Assembly: GCA_016861025.1 (NCBI GenBank)
Contig: BOKO01000007.1
Coordinates: 186,001 to 250,000, forward strand
DNA from: Chloroflexota bacterium
Lineage (GTDB): Bacteria; Chloroflexota; Anaerolineae; Caldilineales; Caldilineaceae
Length of the DNA stretch: 64,000 bases
Reading direction: 5' to 3'
Shown: positions 41,779 to 50,902 of the stretch, piece by piece
Position numbering within the stretch: the stretch's first letter is position 1
Layout: each line of letters starts with the position of its first letter
The notes under the pieces: generated by a model
The model's database searches: none
What the model was told of the DNA's origin: nothing
What the model saw: the letters and a program-made list of their open reading frames with translations, nothing else
Translations under genes and position numbers: made by a program

Positions 41779-43398
41779 TTAGTTCGGGTCGTACTTACAC
41801 CGCTGCCCCTTCAAGCCATTCAAATAGATGCACAGCTCAATATACGCTGGCCGCCAGTTGAGTGCGTCGATCGGGCTTGGCTCCATCAGCGCCCACCAGT
41901 ACTGCTCCTCGTCCTGCGGGTTGCCGTCAGCCAGCCAGTCGAGATTGGGCATCGTCAGCGCGCTCATCAACCCGATCCACGGCTGCCAGTTTGCTGCTGC
42001 ATATTGATAGGCGCGTTTGAGATAATCTGCCTGCACGAACATATCGATGCCAGCGTCGGCGCCGTGCCATTTATAAGCAGGGTTCACCGGATCAAATGTC
42101 CAACCAAACTCAAGCAGCACAATCTTCTTGCCTGCATCGCCATAGCGCTCCATGATACGGCGAATATCCTCGACATGGCGAAAGGCGAAGAATCGATAGC
42201 CGCCGTATTTGGGGTTGCTGGCCGCCTCCGCCGGGTCGAGCTCAGGCGGCGCGGCATAGCCAGCGCCGTGCACGCCCAGCATATCGAAATATCCGTTGCT
42301 GCTGCCGCCCATCGCCTGATACATCTGTTCATAAAACAGATCGTCCGGCATCGCGATCTCGCTGTTGTCGCCAGTTGGCGCCATGCCTGCACTGATCACG
42401 ATGGCGTTGGGATTGGCGGCTTTGATCGCACGGTACGCTTTGCCCAGGAACTGTATATACTCGGCTGGATTGGGGCGTTTGCCGCCCCACTCGCGCGCCA
42501 GATTCGGCTCGTTCCAAATCTGATACGCCTGGATGCAGCCGATGGCGCCCGGCTTGCAGCTATAGCGCGCAGCCAGCGCGCCGGCAAATTCTGCAAACGC
42601 GTCGCCGTTTTGTGGTGGATCGCCCGCCCAGAAGCCGCGTAGGTCCGGATCAAGGCTCAGGCGCGCCAGAATTTTGAGACCACGGTCGTTGGCATGCGTC
42701 ACAACCTGGTCGGCGATCGACCAATCGTAGCGGCCACGACCGGCGCCCTCGATCGATTCCCACGAGAACGCCTGCTTGATCCAGTTGAAGCCGCCATCCT
42801 TCATCAAGTCCAGGTCGCGGTCGCGAATCTCCTCGCGCCACCACACAAAAACCTGCGCGCCGTAATCCGGGCTGGACATCGTGGCGGGTGCAAAGCTCGT
42901 GGACGAGCCGCCCGACGATCCCGACGCTGGCGCGCTCGTCGAGCCGGAAGACGCCTGCGCTACGCGCTCCTCGATTGTCATGAACTGGGCTGCGCCCCAA
43001 CCCAACGATGCGCCATTCTCGCCAAGCTCGAGCCATTGCCCATCGGCGGATTGGCCGAGTAAGGCAAAAGTCTCGCCCAAATTCGCCAGCCGCACGATGG
43101 AGTCGGCTGTGCTTGGCCCGCTGCGCACGTTGAGCTGATCGACGGCGACGCGCGCCACCTTTTCGATTGTCGGCGTGGCGGTCGCCGGCTGTGGCGGATC
43201 AGCAGGCTGCGTGGCGGGTGCGCCCGTATTCTGATCGCCCGCTGGCGCAATCGTAGGCGTCGCCGTTGCCTCGCCTTGCACAGCGGCGGCGGCTGGCGTC
43301 TTCGTGGGCGTAGGCGTCGGTTCATTGCCGCCGCCGCACGCAGCCAACAAAAGCATCACTCCCAACAGGATCGTACATCGTTTCAAGCTGCTTCGCAT
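41779..43398 (-). CDS. Secreted lipoprotein: SH3b domain plus clan GH-A glycoside hydrolase
   Basis: A 539-residue lipoprotein with lipobox LLAAC followed by a Pro/Thr/Ala linker. An SH3b domain comes next (VDQLNVRSGPSTADSIV), then a serine-rich linker and a TIM-barrel hydrolase. Candidate acid/base Glu is in YQIWNEPNLAREWGG and candidate nucleophile Glu in IVLLEFGWTFDP, the GH39/GH5-like clan A pattern. Third member of a tandem set with the next two genes. The start ATG 43398 was preferred, as AGGGA lies 6 nt before it; 43404 is the alternative. Substrate unknown. Confidence 0.8.
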   Translation of the reverse strand: MRSSLKRCTILLGVMLLLAACGGGNEPTPTPTKTPAAAAVQGEATATPTIAPAGDQNTGAPATQPADPPQPATATPTIEKVARVAVDQLNVRSGPSTADSIVRLANLGETFALLGQSADGQWLELGENGASLGWGAAQFMTIEERVAQASSGSTSAPASGSSGGSSTSFAPATMSSPDYGAQVFVWWREEIRDRDLDLMKDGGFNWIKQAFSWESIEGAGRGRYDWSIADQVVTHANDRGLKILARLSLDPDLRGFWAGDPPQNGDAFAEFAGALAARYSCKPGAIGCIQAYQIWNEPNLAREWGGKRPNPAEYIQFLGKAYRAIKAANPNAIVISAGMAPTGDNSEIAMPDDLFYEQMYQAMGGSSNGYFDMLGVHGAGYAAPPELDPAEAASNPKYGGYRFFAFRHVEDIRRIMERYGDAGKKIVLLEFGWTFDPVNPAYKWHGADAGIDMFVQADYLKRAYQYAAANWQPWIGLMSALTMPNLDWLADGNPQDEEQYWWALMEPSPIDALNWRPAYIELCIYLNGLKGQRCKYDPN

Positions 43399-43420
43399 TG
43401 CCATTCCCTGCTTTGTTTGA

Positions 43421-45157
43421 TTAGCGGCCCATCATTGCCTTCAACGCATCGAACGCCGGTCGCCCGACGACAGCGAATGCGCCCATTTCTGTGTCGCGCG
43501 GATAGTTCAGATTCCACAGCATCGGCACGGCCACATAGCCAGAATCAGCCATGATCCTGAACGACTCAACGATCCAACGCGCCTGGGTCGCTTCGTCGAT
43601 GCGCGCCTTATATTCGTAGCCAGGGAAGGGCGACGGCGTCGATCCCCAGCCAAATTCCGTCGGCCAAAGCCGCTTATTGGTGTCGCCAAATTCCTGCATC
43701 ACCTTTCGCGACTCGCGCAACGTGCTGAGGAAGTAGAAGCTACGATGATTCACGTGCGAAAGTGCATCATAGTTGCCGGACGCCCAATCTTCAAAGGTCA
43801 CCGACGGCGGGTTGGCAAAGCCGCTCGGATGGATGCCGATGCCATCGCTGTAATTCTTCAAACCGTTCTGGTACATGCCGCGCAGATAGTCGATGTCGTC
43901 GAAGGCGACGTCGCTATAGCCAGCCGGCGTCGTGGCGCCGCTGATCACGAACATCGACGGGCAGGCCGCTTTGATCGAATTGTAGGTGCGCTTGAGCAAG
44001 TCCATATAGCTCGCCGGTTCAAGCGGAAAACCTTCCCACTCGCGGCGCAAATTCTGCTCGTTCCACACCTCCACCGCCTGCAGGCGTCCACAATATCGGC
44101 TGGCAATGGCGCCCATAAAGTTAGCGAACAACTGGAAATCCTCCGGCGGGCCGCCGGTGCCGCCGAAGTTTGGCCGCGTCCACGCGGGCGCAGTCACGAC
44201 GCTAAACATCAAGTTGATGCCGTTGTCGTACATCGTGTTGACAATCGAATCCATCTCCTGCCACTGCACCGCGCCTGGCTCCGGCTCGGCGAACTCCCAG
44301 CGCACCTGCTGTTTCGCCCAGCCAAACCCAAGCTGCTTGAGCAGGTCGGCGACGCCCTGCTTGTCACCCTGCCACATATTGACGCTCATGCCGTAGCCAA
44401 AGCCGGTCGAGGTGTTGGGTGCAGCGACCGGTGCAGCAGCAGGCGCCGCACTAGAAGCCGTCGCCGACGCAACCGGCGCACTTGCCGGCGGAGGCGCCGG
44501 AATATCGGCTTCGGCTAGTTGCGGCACATTGTCCAGGCTGCCGTTCAAAGTTGTCAGGCTGGCAAAAATCCATGCCGGCTCTTGGCGGTTTGGCACGCGA
44601 ATCTGATACCAATCGCGCGCCGGATTCAAGCCGATGATTTCGTAACGTGAGCCAGCCGGCGCTGACGCCACCACCGGGTAATTGGTGCCTGGCCCGCTGC
44701 GTACATTCATGCGCGCCGGCGTGGTGGTCGCCACCGCTGCACCTTCAGGAAAACTCTGCACCAACGAAGCAGAGTTCTGTGTCGTGGCGGGCTGCACCGC
44801 GTTGACGGCAGTGACAGGAGCGGTTGCCGCCGTTGTGGTGGAGAGATAGATCGCCGACAGCCAGCCGCTGAGACCATCGCCTGTCGTCACCTGATACCAG
44901 CGTCCGTCATCGCTAATCGAACGAATCTGCACCACGGCGCCCTGGTTGAGTCGCCCAACAATCTGTGCGGAAATGCTCGGCGCCGCACGCACATTCAGCC
45001 GCGCCACGTTGACCTGACCGCTCGTTGGCGTGGATGCGGAAGTCTGTGCACGCGCTGCGGGCGCAAAAACGGCGAGCATCGACATCAAAATCAATGCACT
45101 GCACAAAATCGTTGCAATACGGCGAAATGGAAGACGCAGATTGAGCGATCGATTCAT
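43421..45157 (-). CDS. Secreted double-SH3b clan GH-A glycoside hydrolase
   Basis: A 578-residue exported protein with signal peptide (ILMSMLAVFAPAARAQ) and no lipobox. Two SH3b domains (VARLNVRAAPSISAQIV and ARMNVRSGPGTNYPVVA) precede an Ala/Pro linker and a hydrolase starting STGFGYGMSVNMWQGDKQG. Catalytic candidates are VWNEQNLRREWEG and LWPTEFGWGSTP. SH3b domains suggest attachment to cell-surface glycans. The ribosome site GAGGTCAAAGC precedes the ATG. It probably shares a transcript with the gene 22 nt downstream. Confidence 0.82.
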   Translation of the reverse strand: MNRSLNLRLPFRRIATILCSALILMSMLAVFAPAARAQTSASTPTSGQVNVARLNVRAAPSISAQIVGRLNQGAVVQIRSISDDGRWYQVTTGDGLSGWLSAIYLSTTTAATAPVTAVNAVQPATTQNSASLVQSFPEGAAVATTTPARMNVRSGPGTNYPVVASAPAGSRYEIIGLNPARDWYQIRVPNRQEPAWIFASLTTLNGSLDNVPQLAEADIPAPPPASAPVASATASSAAPAAAPVAAPNTSTGFGYGMSVNMWQGDKQGVADLLKQLGFGWAKQQVRWEFAEPEPGAVQWQEMDSIVNTMYDNGINLMFSVVTAPAWTRPNFGGTGGPPEDFQLFANFMGAIASRYCGRLQAVEVWNEQNLRREWEGFPLEPASYMDLLKRTYNSIKAACPSMFVISGATTPAGYSDVAFDDIDYLRGMYQNGLKNYSDGIGIHPSGFANPPSVTFEDWASGNYDALSHVNHRSFYFLSTLRESRKVMQEFGDTNKRLWPTEFGWGSTPSPFPGYEYKARIDEATQARWIVESFRIMADSGYVAVPMLWNLNYPRDTEMGAFAVVGRPAFDALKAMMGR

Positions 45158-45261
45158 GCTTTGACCTCTTCAAACGCTTGTTGCAATTGGTTAAATTATG
45201 GAAACCAGTTCACGCACATGTCGCCGGGGGGGAGCATCCAATCTTTTGTCGGCAGACATGG

Positions 45262-45287
45262 CAGGGGCGACGCATGCGTCGCCCCTG
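45262..45287. repeat. 26-bp perfect palindrome
   Basis: Arms CAGGGGCGACGCA and TGCGTCGCCCCTG meet with no spacer. It is the same style of GC-rich GGGGCG...CGCCCC palindrome as the hairpins in the 94-bp repeat at 2857. It lies just after the 1069-residue gene on the minus strand and may terminate its transcript. Confidence 0.8.
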
Positions 45288-45329
45288 AACTATTCACTTG
45301 AGCATACAGCCGGACGCTCGCTCATCCGA

Positions 45330-48300
45330 CTACTTGGGCATCTGCGCCAGCGCCGTATAGACCGGCAGCGGGTTCCAGTTCGAGTCTACGATGCCCCACT
45401 GCGCTTTTTCCGTGCCGTTGGCGACAACACGGAAGTTCAGATTCCATAAAAATGCCGGTCCAACCCAGCCCCAGTTTTTCATCATCTGGTAAGCTTCGAC
45501 CGTCCACTGCGCCTGTTCGGTGAAATCGTTGTCGTCGGCGTAGCGATAGCGCGGATCCATAGCGCCGCCGGCAGCCCAGCCAAACTCGGTCGGCCAGATT
45601 TTCTTGTTGCCGGCGCCGTAGACATTCATGATGTTACGATAGTCTTCCATCGTGCTGCGGAAGCTCCACGAGTGGTGCGGCGAGTCGCAGGCGCCGTTGA
45701 AGCTGTTGCCATGTTTTTGAATTGCCTCACAGGCGCCTTCCCAGGTGACGGAGGGCGGGACATTGTAGCCGCTCGGATGCGCGCCGACGGCGTCCATATA
45801 GTTGTTGGCGCCGGCTTTGAACATCTCTTTGAGATAGGTGAAGTCGTCCATGGCGTAGGGAGGGTTGTTGCCCGCAGGCGTGAGCGCGCCGCCAACGACG
45901 GTCATCGACGGGCAGGCGCTCTTGATTGCATTAAAGGCAGGCGCAAGCAACTGCACATATTCCGCCGGATTGAGAGGCTTGTTGCCCCACTCATAGTGTA
46001 GATTCTGCTCGTTCCATACCTCGATCGCCTTGAGAGACTGACCACAATAGCGGCCAGCAATCGCGCCGACAAAATTGGCGTAGGTCTGCGGATCCTGGGG
46101 CGGGCCGCCGACGCCGCGATCAAAACCAGGCTCGCGCGCCCAGTCGGGTGCGTTGACCACGCTGAAAAGGACGCTGACGCCACGGCTGCCGGCGGCGTTG
46201 ACGATCTCATCCATGCCGGGCCAGTCGATCTGACCAGGGCCGCCTGCTTCGAAGCGTTTCCACTCGATCTGTTGTTTGATCCAGTTGAAGCCAAGACCGC
46301 CAACTGAATCGAGGATCGTCCAAATTTGACCGTTGTCGACGGCGTGCACCTGGACGCCATAGCCAAATCCACTGCCGCCGCCCGCAGCAGCTACAGGCGC
46401 TGAGGGCGCAGACGCCGCTGCTACAGGCTGTTCTTGGGCTGGCTCGGCCGGCGCCGCCGGAGCGGGCGCCACCGCCGCGGCAACCGCCACAGGCGCCTGC
46501 GGCAGATTCTCGACGACAGCTACTGCGTTTTGGTCGCCGCTTGTGGAAGCAAGTTGGGCGATCACCCAACCGTTGCGATTATTAAATTCAATCTGCCACC
46601 AGTCGGTGCTGGGCGTCCTGCCTGTCACCTTGTAGGACTGACCGGGCGTGATCTGACCAAGCACGTTGAAAGCTGTTCCTGGCCCCTCGCGTACATTGAC
46701 GATCTGATCGACAGTCAGCGAAGCGGAGGGGGAGGCAGCTCCTGCTGTGGATTCAGCGCTGCGGTTGGCGGCGGAGAGTGCGAGCATCGCCGATTTGGGT
46801 GTGGTCAACGCCGTGCCGTTTGCATTGACAAGCTGGGCATCGACGCGCAATGCACTGCCAGCGCCGGTCGGCATCTGAAAAGCGACTTTTGGACTGTCAA
46901 GCGGGCGAATCTGCTGTCCGAGCACACTGCCATCTTCGCTGTAAAGTGTATAGGCGACTGCCATCTGCGCCGCTGGCGCCGAAGAAGTCGCTTCACCCAT
47001 CTGGAAGCGCTGCAGAACCTGCATCGTCGCCGGATCGATATCGCCATTGGCAGGCATTTGCAACGTGACGTTGGTGACATTGAACCTGCGCAACAGGTCG
47101 AGCTTGCGCCCCAGGCTGCCTGCCGTTTCAATGTAAACGGTGCGTTCCAGTCCCTGATCGTCAAGATAGGTGTAATAGTAAATTCCTAACGCATCGTCCC
47201 ATTTGACTTGGCCTTGCAGTCGCGGATTGTCGAGGCTGATCGTGATATTGTTGTCGGCGCCTGGCTCAGCGGCGATTGTACCCAACAGCGGCGCAAGCGC
47301 CTCTTGATACCCCTTAAGCAGCAGGTAATTGCCGCTGCGTTCGACAGAGTGCCCTGGTAGTTCGATGGCAAGTTTGCTGGGGCCGATTTCATCGCTGGCG
47401 TAGGCGAGCAGCAGCTCCATCTCGCCGCCAGGGGCGTAGGCGCGCGGGTCAATCGGCGCCGGCACGATCACCGAAGTTGCCGCCCGGCTCAGCGCCCGCC
47501 AGTCATAGCCGCCGGTGTTCCACTGTTCGGCGGAGATGGGGGTGGCCGGCTCGACGCGCACGGCGAGCGTCCGGTTGTTGGCAGCCATGCGTTCGGCGAG
47601 GCGGCTGATGAAGCGCGCATAGTCAGCGCGCGCGCTTGGCACGGCGTCTACACCGCGATAGTCAATCAATAGACCCGGATAGCCGTTGACAACCACCAAT
47701 TCTTCCAGTGTATTTAACTGGTTGTCTTGTAGACCGGGATCAACCAGGAGATTGTTGATTAAATCGGTTCGTACGGTCTGCCCCTCGACGTTGGTGATGA
47801 TCGGCACAGTGGAGCCTGTATTGGGCGGCGCCTGCCCATCAAGACCGCCGTCGCCGCGCAGATTGAGCACACCGCGCGCTTCGTTGGTTACAACTGCGCC
47901 TTGTGGCAGTTGTCCGTTAAGCCCCAGGTTCATCGTTACAGCCGGCACGCCAGCCAGCGTTTGGACGACCATAAAATCGCTTGGGACATAATCGAGGCGC
48001 GCTTCAAGCACATCCGCCTCCACCAACACACGCGCTGGCATATGGCGCCATGTATCGCCCGTCCACTCGTAGACGGCAAGCGTCTCGTAGGGCAGGCTGT
48101 CATTTGGAATTGGGATTGTGACGATTGTCTGGAGTGGTTCGCGTCCGCGCACCTCGACATGATAGACAGGGCTTTTGGCGATCAGCGTGTCCGGCAGATT
48201 CTGCGCTGCTTTGTACATTCTGTCGCCAGCGCGACCTTCGATAAAATTTGTGCGCGGTGTGCTGGTGATTCTTGCCTGGAAATTCGCCAATACACCCTCT

Positions 48301-48539
48301 GCTGGAAAGTTGACAGTTGTGCCGTCGGGATCGATCACCGCTCCGCCAGTGTTGGCGTTGATTCGCTCAAGCGTAAACGACTGTAGGCGATCCAGAAGGC
48401 TGACGGGGGGGAGCAACAGAATGGCGACGAGCAATCCTGGAATCAGGATAAAGGTCATCAGCCAGGCTGCCGGACCTTCCAGAATTCGACCAACGCCGCC
48501 CGATGAGGGCGAACGGCGGTCTAACCGAGTATTCTGCAT
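45330..48539 (-). CDS. Large membrane-anchored protein: degenerate GH18-like, SH3b and clan GH-A domains
   Basis: A 1069-residue protein with an N-terminal membrane helix (residues about 25-50). Residues about 250-450 resemble the GH18-type domain of spore-cortex YaaH/YdhD proteins, but the catalytic DxxDxDxE stretch reads LLIDYRGVDAV, so the acid is missing. An SH3b domain (VDQIVNVREGPGTAFNV) at about 645 is followed by a hydrolase domain with VWNEQNLHYEWGN and KIWPTEFGWAAGG. That domain is paralogous to the two downstream genes. AAGGAG precedes the ATG at good spacing. Cell-wall or exopolysaccharide remodelling is inferred. Confidence 0.8.
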   Translation of the reverse strand: MQNTRLDRRSPSSGGVGRILEGPAAWLMTFILIPGLLVAILLLPPVSLLDRLQSFTLERINANTGGAVIDPDGTTVNFPAEGVLANFQARITSTPRTNFIEGRAGDRMYKAAQNLPDTLIAKSPVYHVEVRGREPLQTIVTIPIPNDSLPYETLAVYEWTGDTWRHMPARVLVEADVLEARLDYVPSDFMVVQTLAGVPAVTMNLGLNGQLPQGAVVTNEARGVLNLRGDGGLDGQAPPNTGSTVPIITNVEGQTVRTDLINNLLVDPGLQDNQLNTLEELVVVNGYPGLLIDYRGVDAVPSARADYARFISRLAERMAANNRTLAVRVEPATPISAEQWNTGGYDWRALSRAATSVIVPAPIDPRAYAPGGEMELLLAYASDEIGPSKLAIELPGHSVERSGNYLLLKGYQEALAPLLGTIAAEPGADNNITISLDNPRLQGQVKWDDALGIYYYTYLDDQGLERTVYIETAGSLGRKLDLLRRFNVTNVTLQMPANGDIDPATMQVLQRFQMGEATSSAPAAQMAVAYTLYSEDGSVLGQQIRPLDSPKVAFQMPTGAGSALRVDAQLVNANGTALTTPKSAMLALSAANRSAESTAGAASPSASLTVDQIVNVREGPGTAFNVLGQITPGQSYKVTGRTPSTDWWQIEFNNRNGWVIAQLASTSGDQNAVAVVENLPQAPVAVAAAVAPAPAAPAEPAQEQPVAAASAPSAPVAAAGGGSGFGYGVQVHAVDNGQIWTILDSVGGLGFNWIKQQIEWKRFEAGGPGQIDWPGMDEIVNAAGSRGVSVLFSVVNAPDWAREPGFDRGVGGPPQDPQTYANFVGAIAGRYCGQSLKAIEVWNEQNLHYEWGNKPLNPAEYVQLLAPAFNAIKSACPSMTVVGGALTPAGNNPPYAMDDFTYLKEMFKAGANNYMDAVGAHPSGYNVPPSVTWEGACEAIQKHGNSFNGACDSPHHSWSFRSTMEDYRNIMNVYGAGNKKIWPTEFGWAAGGAMDPRYRYADDNDFTEQAQWTVEAYQMMKNWGWVGPAFLWNLNFRVVANGTEKAQWGIVDSNWNPLPVYTALAQMPK

Positions 48540-48878
48540 CTTTTTCTACTCCTTAACCAAATCAATACACCGATTCACATTCACACTTTAGCGAAGCATT
48601 TGTTATCGATAATTCATTCCCGCTTGCCAAAGTGCGACTGATGGCCGCGATTTCACAGGCTACGATACGAACCGTGAATGAGCGCCCATCGTGAATACAG
48701 TCAAGTTGCTATATTAGCATATCAAAAAATTGTCCGCCAAAACCACCTTCGATTTTTGCTTACTTGGGACTATAAACCGCGTTTACAACCAGGTGAATGC
48801 AAGACGACTTTCTGGCATACATGCCCGTCCGGTCGAATAATTTCGCATGCCGTTTTGTGTCGATGGTATACTCCTCTC
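48540..48878. other. Divergent intergenic region
   Basis: This 339-nt gap separates the 1069-residue gene and the TPR-like gene. It contains the AAGGAG ribosome site of the former. Near the plus-strand gene, TATACT lies at 48867-48872, so transcription would start at or next to the ATG 48879, a possible leaderless mRNA. No gene or repeat was seen otherwise. Confidence 0.45.
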
Positions 48879-50228
48879 ATGTCTTACGAACTTTCAGACG
48901 AGTCATCCTACTCGACAGCGTCGCAACGTCCGCGCATCTGGCTTGAACGTCTATTGCTGGCGGCTTTTCTATTCTGCCTGCTGATTGGCCTCGGCGCTCT
49001 GGCAATCTTTCTCGTTGTGCGCAACAATGCGCAACCCTCTCTTAACGCAGATCCATTGCAATTGGTTCGCTCTAATTTGATCGCACCCCAGATCGCGCTG
49101 CGCGAGCTGAGCGGCGACCCGGCCGCCGCTCTGGCAAGTCAGTTGCTGCAAGCCGGACGCCTGGAAACGGCGCGCGCAATTTTAACTTTTTCTGTCGATA
49201 TTTCACCCGTCGAACGCGCCGCACGTCTGACAGCGCTTGCACGCGCCTATCTCGCCGCCAACGAGCCAGCGTCGGCTGGTCAGGTTTACGCGCTGTTGGT
49301 CTCCACAGCGATACTCGAGGACGCAATCCCGATTCTCGAGCGCGTTAATCTCCTGACCCAAAGCGCCGATGGGCTGTCCAAGGCCGGTTTTCCGGCCGCG
49401 GCTATCGACGCCGCGGCACAGGCGACGCGCATCGCTGCACAGTCGCCTGGACTTTTGCCCGCGCAGCGCAGCGCACTCTTCACCGAGTTGCGTTCGGTGG
49501 TCGAGTCGCTGCCCAGAACGGATTCTGCGGTCGAGTCGCTGCGAGCCTTGCTTGCCGACTACGCCCGCAATCCTTATCTTACCGGCGCAGGGATGGTGCT
49601 GACACCGACGCTGACGACGTTTCCCCAACTACTATCCTACGATTCCCTGACGCAGGAGAAAGTTGCGGCGCGGCGTCAGGCGGCGCGCATTTTCGCCGAC
49701 CGGATCGACTTTACCGGCGGCGTGGATATTGAGCCGGAACGCCAGGCATTGGCCCAGGCGTTGATCGAGGAAGACCAGGCGCGTGCACAGTTCTATCAGA
49801 ATCCCGGTGAGATATCGCGCGGTCAGCAGTTGTGGCTATTGCTCGACCGTCGCGCCTGGCTTGTTGAAAAGCTGCGCGTTGCGCTCGGCGGCTATGGCGT
49901 CACAATTGTGCCAGAGTGGGAGGCGCAGATCGGCGCTATCCGCAGCGAGTTGGCCGCCGCGCATGGTTTTCTCAACACGGTGATGGCCGCTTACGCCGCC
50001 GAGCAGCCGAGCGCGCTGGAAAAAACGTTGCTCCAGATTGAGACGCAGCACTGGCTTGCTGCACAAGCGATGCGCGGCCTCTACCCGAATGCGCCGACAG
50101 CCAACATCAGCGAGGTGCTGCGCGGTCTGCAAGATGAACTCAAACGGCAGGGCAATCCCCTGGCGTTGCCTGTCATCTACGAAGAAAACGCCAATCCGCC
50201 AGGGTTCCGCATCCAGCCTGCACCGTAG
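48879..50228 (+). CDS. Membrane-anchored helical-repeat protein of unknown function
   Basis: A 449-residue protein that I cannot assign to a named family. A short cytosolic N-terminus precedes one membrane helix (LLLAAFLFCLLIGLGALAIFLVV). The remainder is Ala/Leu/Arg/Glu-rich helical sequence with TPR-like units (QLLQAGRLETARAILTFSVD, ALARAYLAANEPASAGQVYALL). The frame is open upstream to 48678, but ATG 48879 with nearby TATACT is the more likely start. Divergent from the glycosidase cluster, it may be a scaffold at the envelope; that is only inference. Confidence 0.65.
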   Translation: MSYELSDESSYSTASQRPRIWLERLLLAAFLFCLLIGLGALAIFLVVRNNAQPSLNADPLQLVRSNLIAPQIALRELSGDPAAALASQLLQAGRLETARAILTFSVDISPVERAARLTALARAYLAANEPASAGQVYALLVSTAILEDAIPILERVNLLTQSADGLSKAGFPAAAIDAAAQATRIAAQSPGLLPAQRSALFTELRSVVESLPRTDSAVESLRALLADYARNPYLTGAGMVLTPTLTTFPQLLSYDSLTQEKVAARRQAARIFADRIDFTGGVDIEPERQALAQALIEEDQARAQFYQNPGEISRGQQLWLLLDRRAWLVEKLRVALGGYGVTIVPEWEAQIGAIRSELAAAHGFLNTVMAAYAAEQPSALEKTLLQIETQHWLAAQAMRGLYPNAPTANISEVLRGLQDELKRQGNPLALPVIYEENANPPGFRIQPAP

Positions 50229-50335
50229 TAGATAAGCAATTTTTGTTTTACGCTGGCTGCACGGTCATTCTGAAAAGAAGTTGTTGCGCCTCGGAAAACG
50301 TTGCGCGAACGTAGGGAAAGGGTCGGCAACTGCGG

Positions 50336-50364
50336 TTGACAGCATTCAGACTCAGGCGTATACT
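50336..50364 (+). promoter_or_regulatory. Near-consensus promoter of the mini-ORF unit
   Basis: TTGACA (50336-50341), 17-bp spacer, TATACT (50359-50364). The predicted start site is near 50371. Confidence 0.8.
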
Positions 50365-50460
50365 GTAGGCATCGTTAACGAACGATTAACAGGCAAGTTC
50401 ACCGGGGCAGTGACGTCAGGCTATCTTCACGGTATCTGCAGTCAAGGAGGGCGCGTAACG

Positions 50461-50508
50461 GTGACGATCAAAACGATGATCGTGAAATTTCGGTCGATAA
50501 TACGGTGA
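50461..50508 (+). CDS. Possible 15-residue cationic peptide (leader peptide or small toxin-like)
   Basis: GTG 50461 lies 10 nt after a perfect AAGGAGG (50444-50450) and opens a 15-codon frame reading MTIKTMIVKFRSIIR, ending TGA at 50508. It has four Ile, two Lys and two Arg and would be amphipathic and cationic. The terminator stem begins 2 nt later. Two consecutive ATA codons near the end are probably rare in this GC-rich genome, which would suit a stalling leader peptide controlling read-through to the SWIM gene. Equally it may be an autonomous small protein, or the RNA may be the functional product. Too short for homology. Confidence 0.4.
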   Translation: MTIKTMIVKFRSIIR

Positions 50509-50510
50509 TC

Positions 50511-50543
50511 ACACCCAGTGCGCGGTTGCGTCTGGGTGTTTTT
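50511..50543 (+). terminator. Intrinsic terminator after mini-ORF
   Basis: ACACCCAG (50511-50518) pairs with CTGGGTGT (50532-50539), followed by TTTTT. It ends the short transcript or acts as an attenuator for the SWIM gene 80 nt downstream. Confidence 0.88.
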
Positions 50544-50623
50544 GTTCGGTTTTCCTGAGCCAACGGCTTAACAATTGTGGCCGACCAACTGGTTTCCTCA
50601 ATATTCAACGAAAGGATCGAACC

Positions 50624-50875
50624 ATGGACTCAGCGGTGAGCAGAATCCTCAAAGCCAAACAGTATGCAGCAGAACGCGACCATCGCATCAAGGTTCACAG
50701 CTTCGAGGTCGAACTTCATGGCGACAATCACACCCATCTCGTCCACTATGATCGAGGCGCATGGAAGTGCGACTGCGAGGAGTTTCAACTGCGCGGCGTC
50801 TGTGCACACGTGATGGCAATGGAAGAGATTCTTGGCGACTCCGTAGAGCCTGCCATGTACACAATGGTGCGCTAG
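50624..50875 (+). CDS. Small SWIM zinc-finger protein
   Basis: An 83-residue protein with the SWIM motif CxCx(8)CxH: WKCDCEEFQLRGVCAHVMAME, where Cys 49, Cys 51, Cys 60 and His 62 bind zinc. SWIM domains bind DNA or proteins and occur in helicase and recombination-associated proteins. It is essentially the domain alone with a charged N-terminal helix. AAAGGA precedes the ATG. No own promoter was clear, so it may depend on read-through from the upstream unit. Confidence 0.85.
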   Translation: MDSAVSRILKAKQYAAERDHRIKVHSFEVELHGDNHTHLVHYDRGAWKCDCEEFQLRGVCAHVMAMEEILGDSVEPAMYTMVR

Positions 50876-50902
50876 AGCAACCCGGTGCACCCAATCGAAT
50901 AG

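Larger units (their letters stand above)
50229..50623 (+). other. Intergenic region with independent promoter-terminator unit
   Basis: A 395-nt stretch between the helical-repeat gene and the SWIM gene. It contains a full promoter (50336-50364), a possible 15-codon ORF (50461-50508) and an intrinsic terminator (50511-50543). ATCGTT-AACG-AACGAT (50371-50386) and ACGATCA...TGATCGT (50464-50483) can form hairpins. The unit would give an RNA of about 175 nt. Confidence 0.6.

Noticed and set aside
50371..50543. 6S RNA or SRP RNA
   Set aside because: Length is near that of 6S RNA, but no long rod with a central bubble was found and the SRP GGAA/asymmetric-loop motif is absent.
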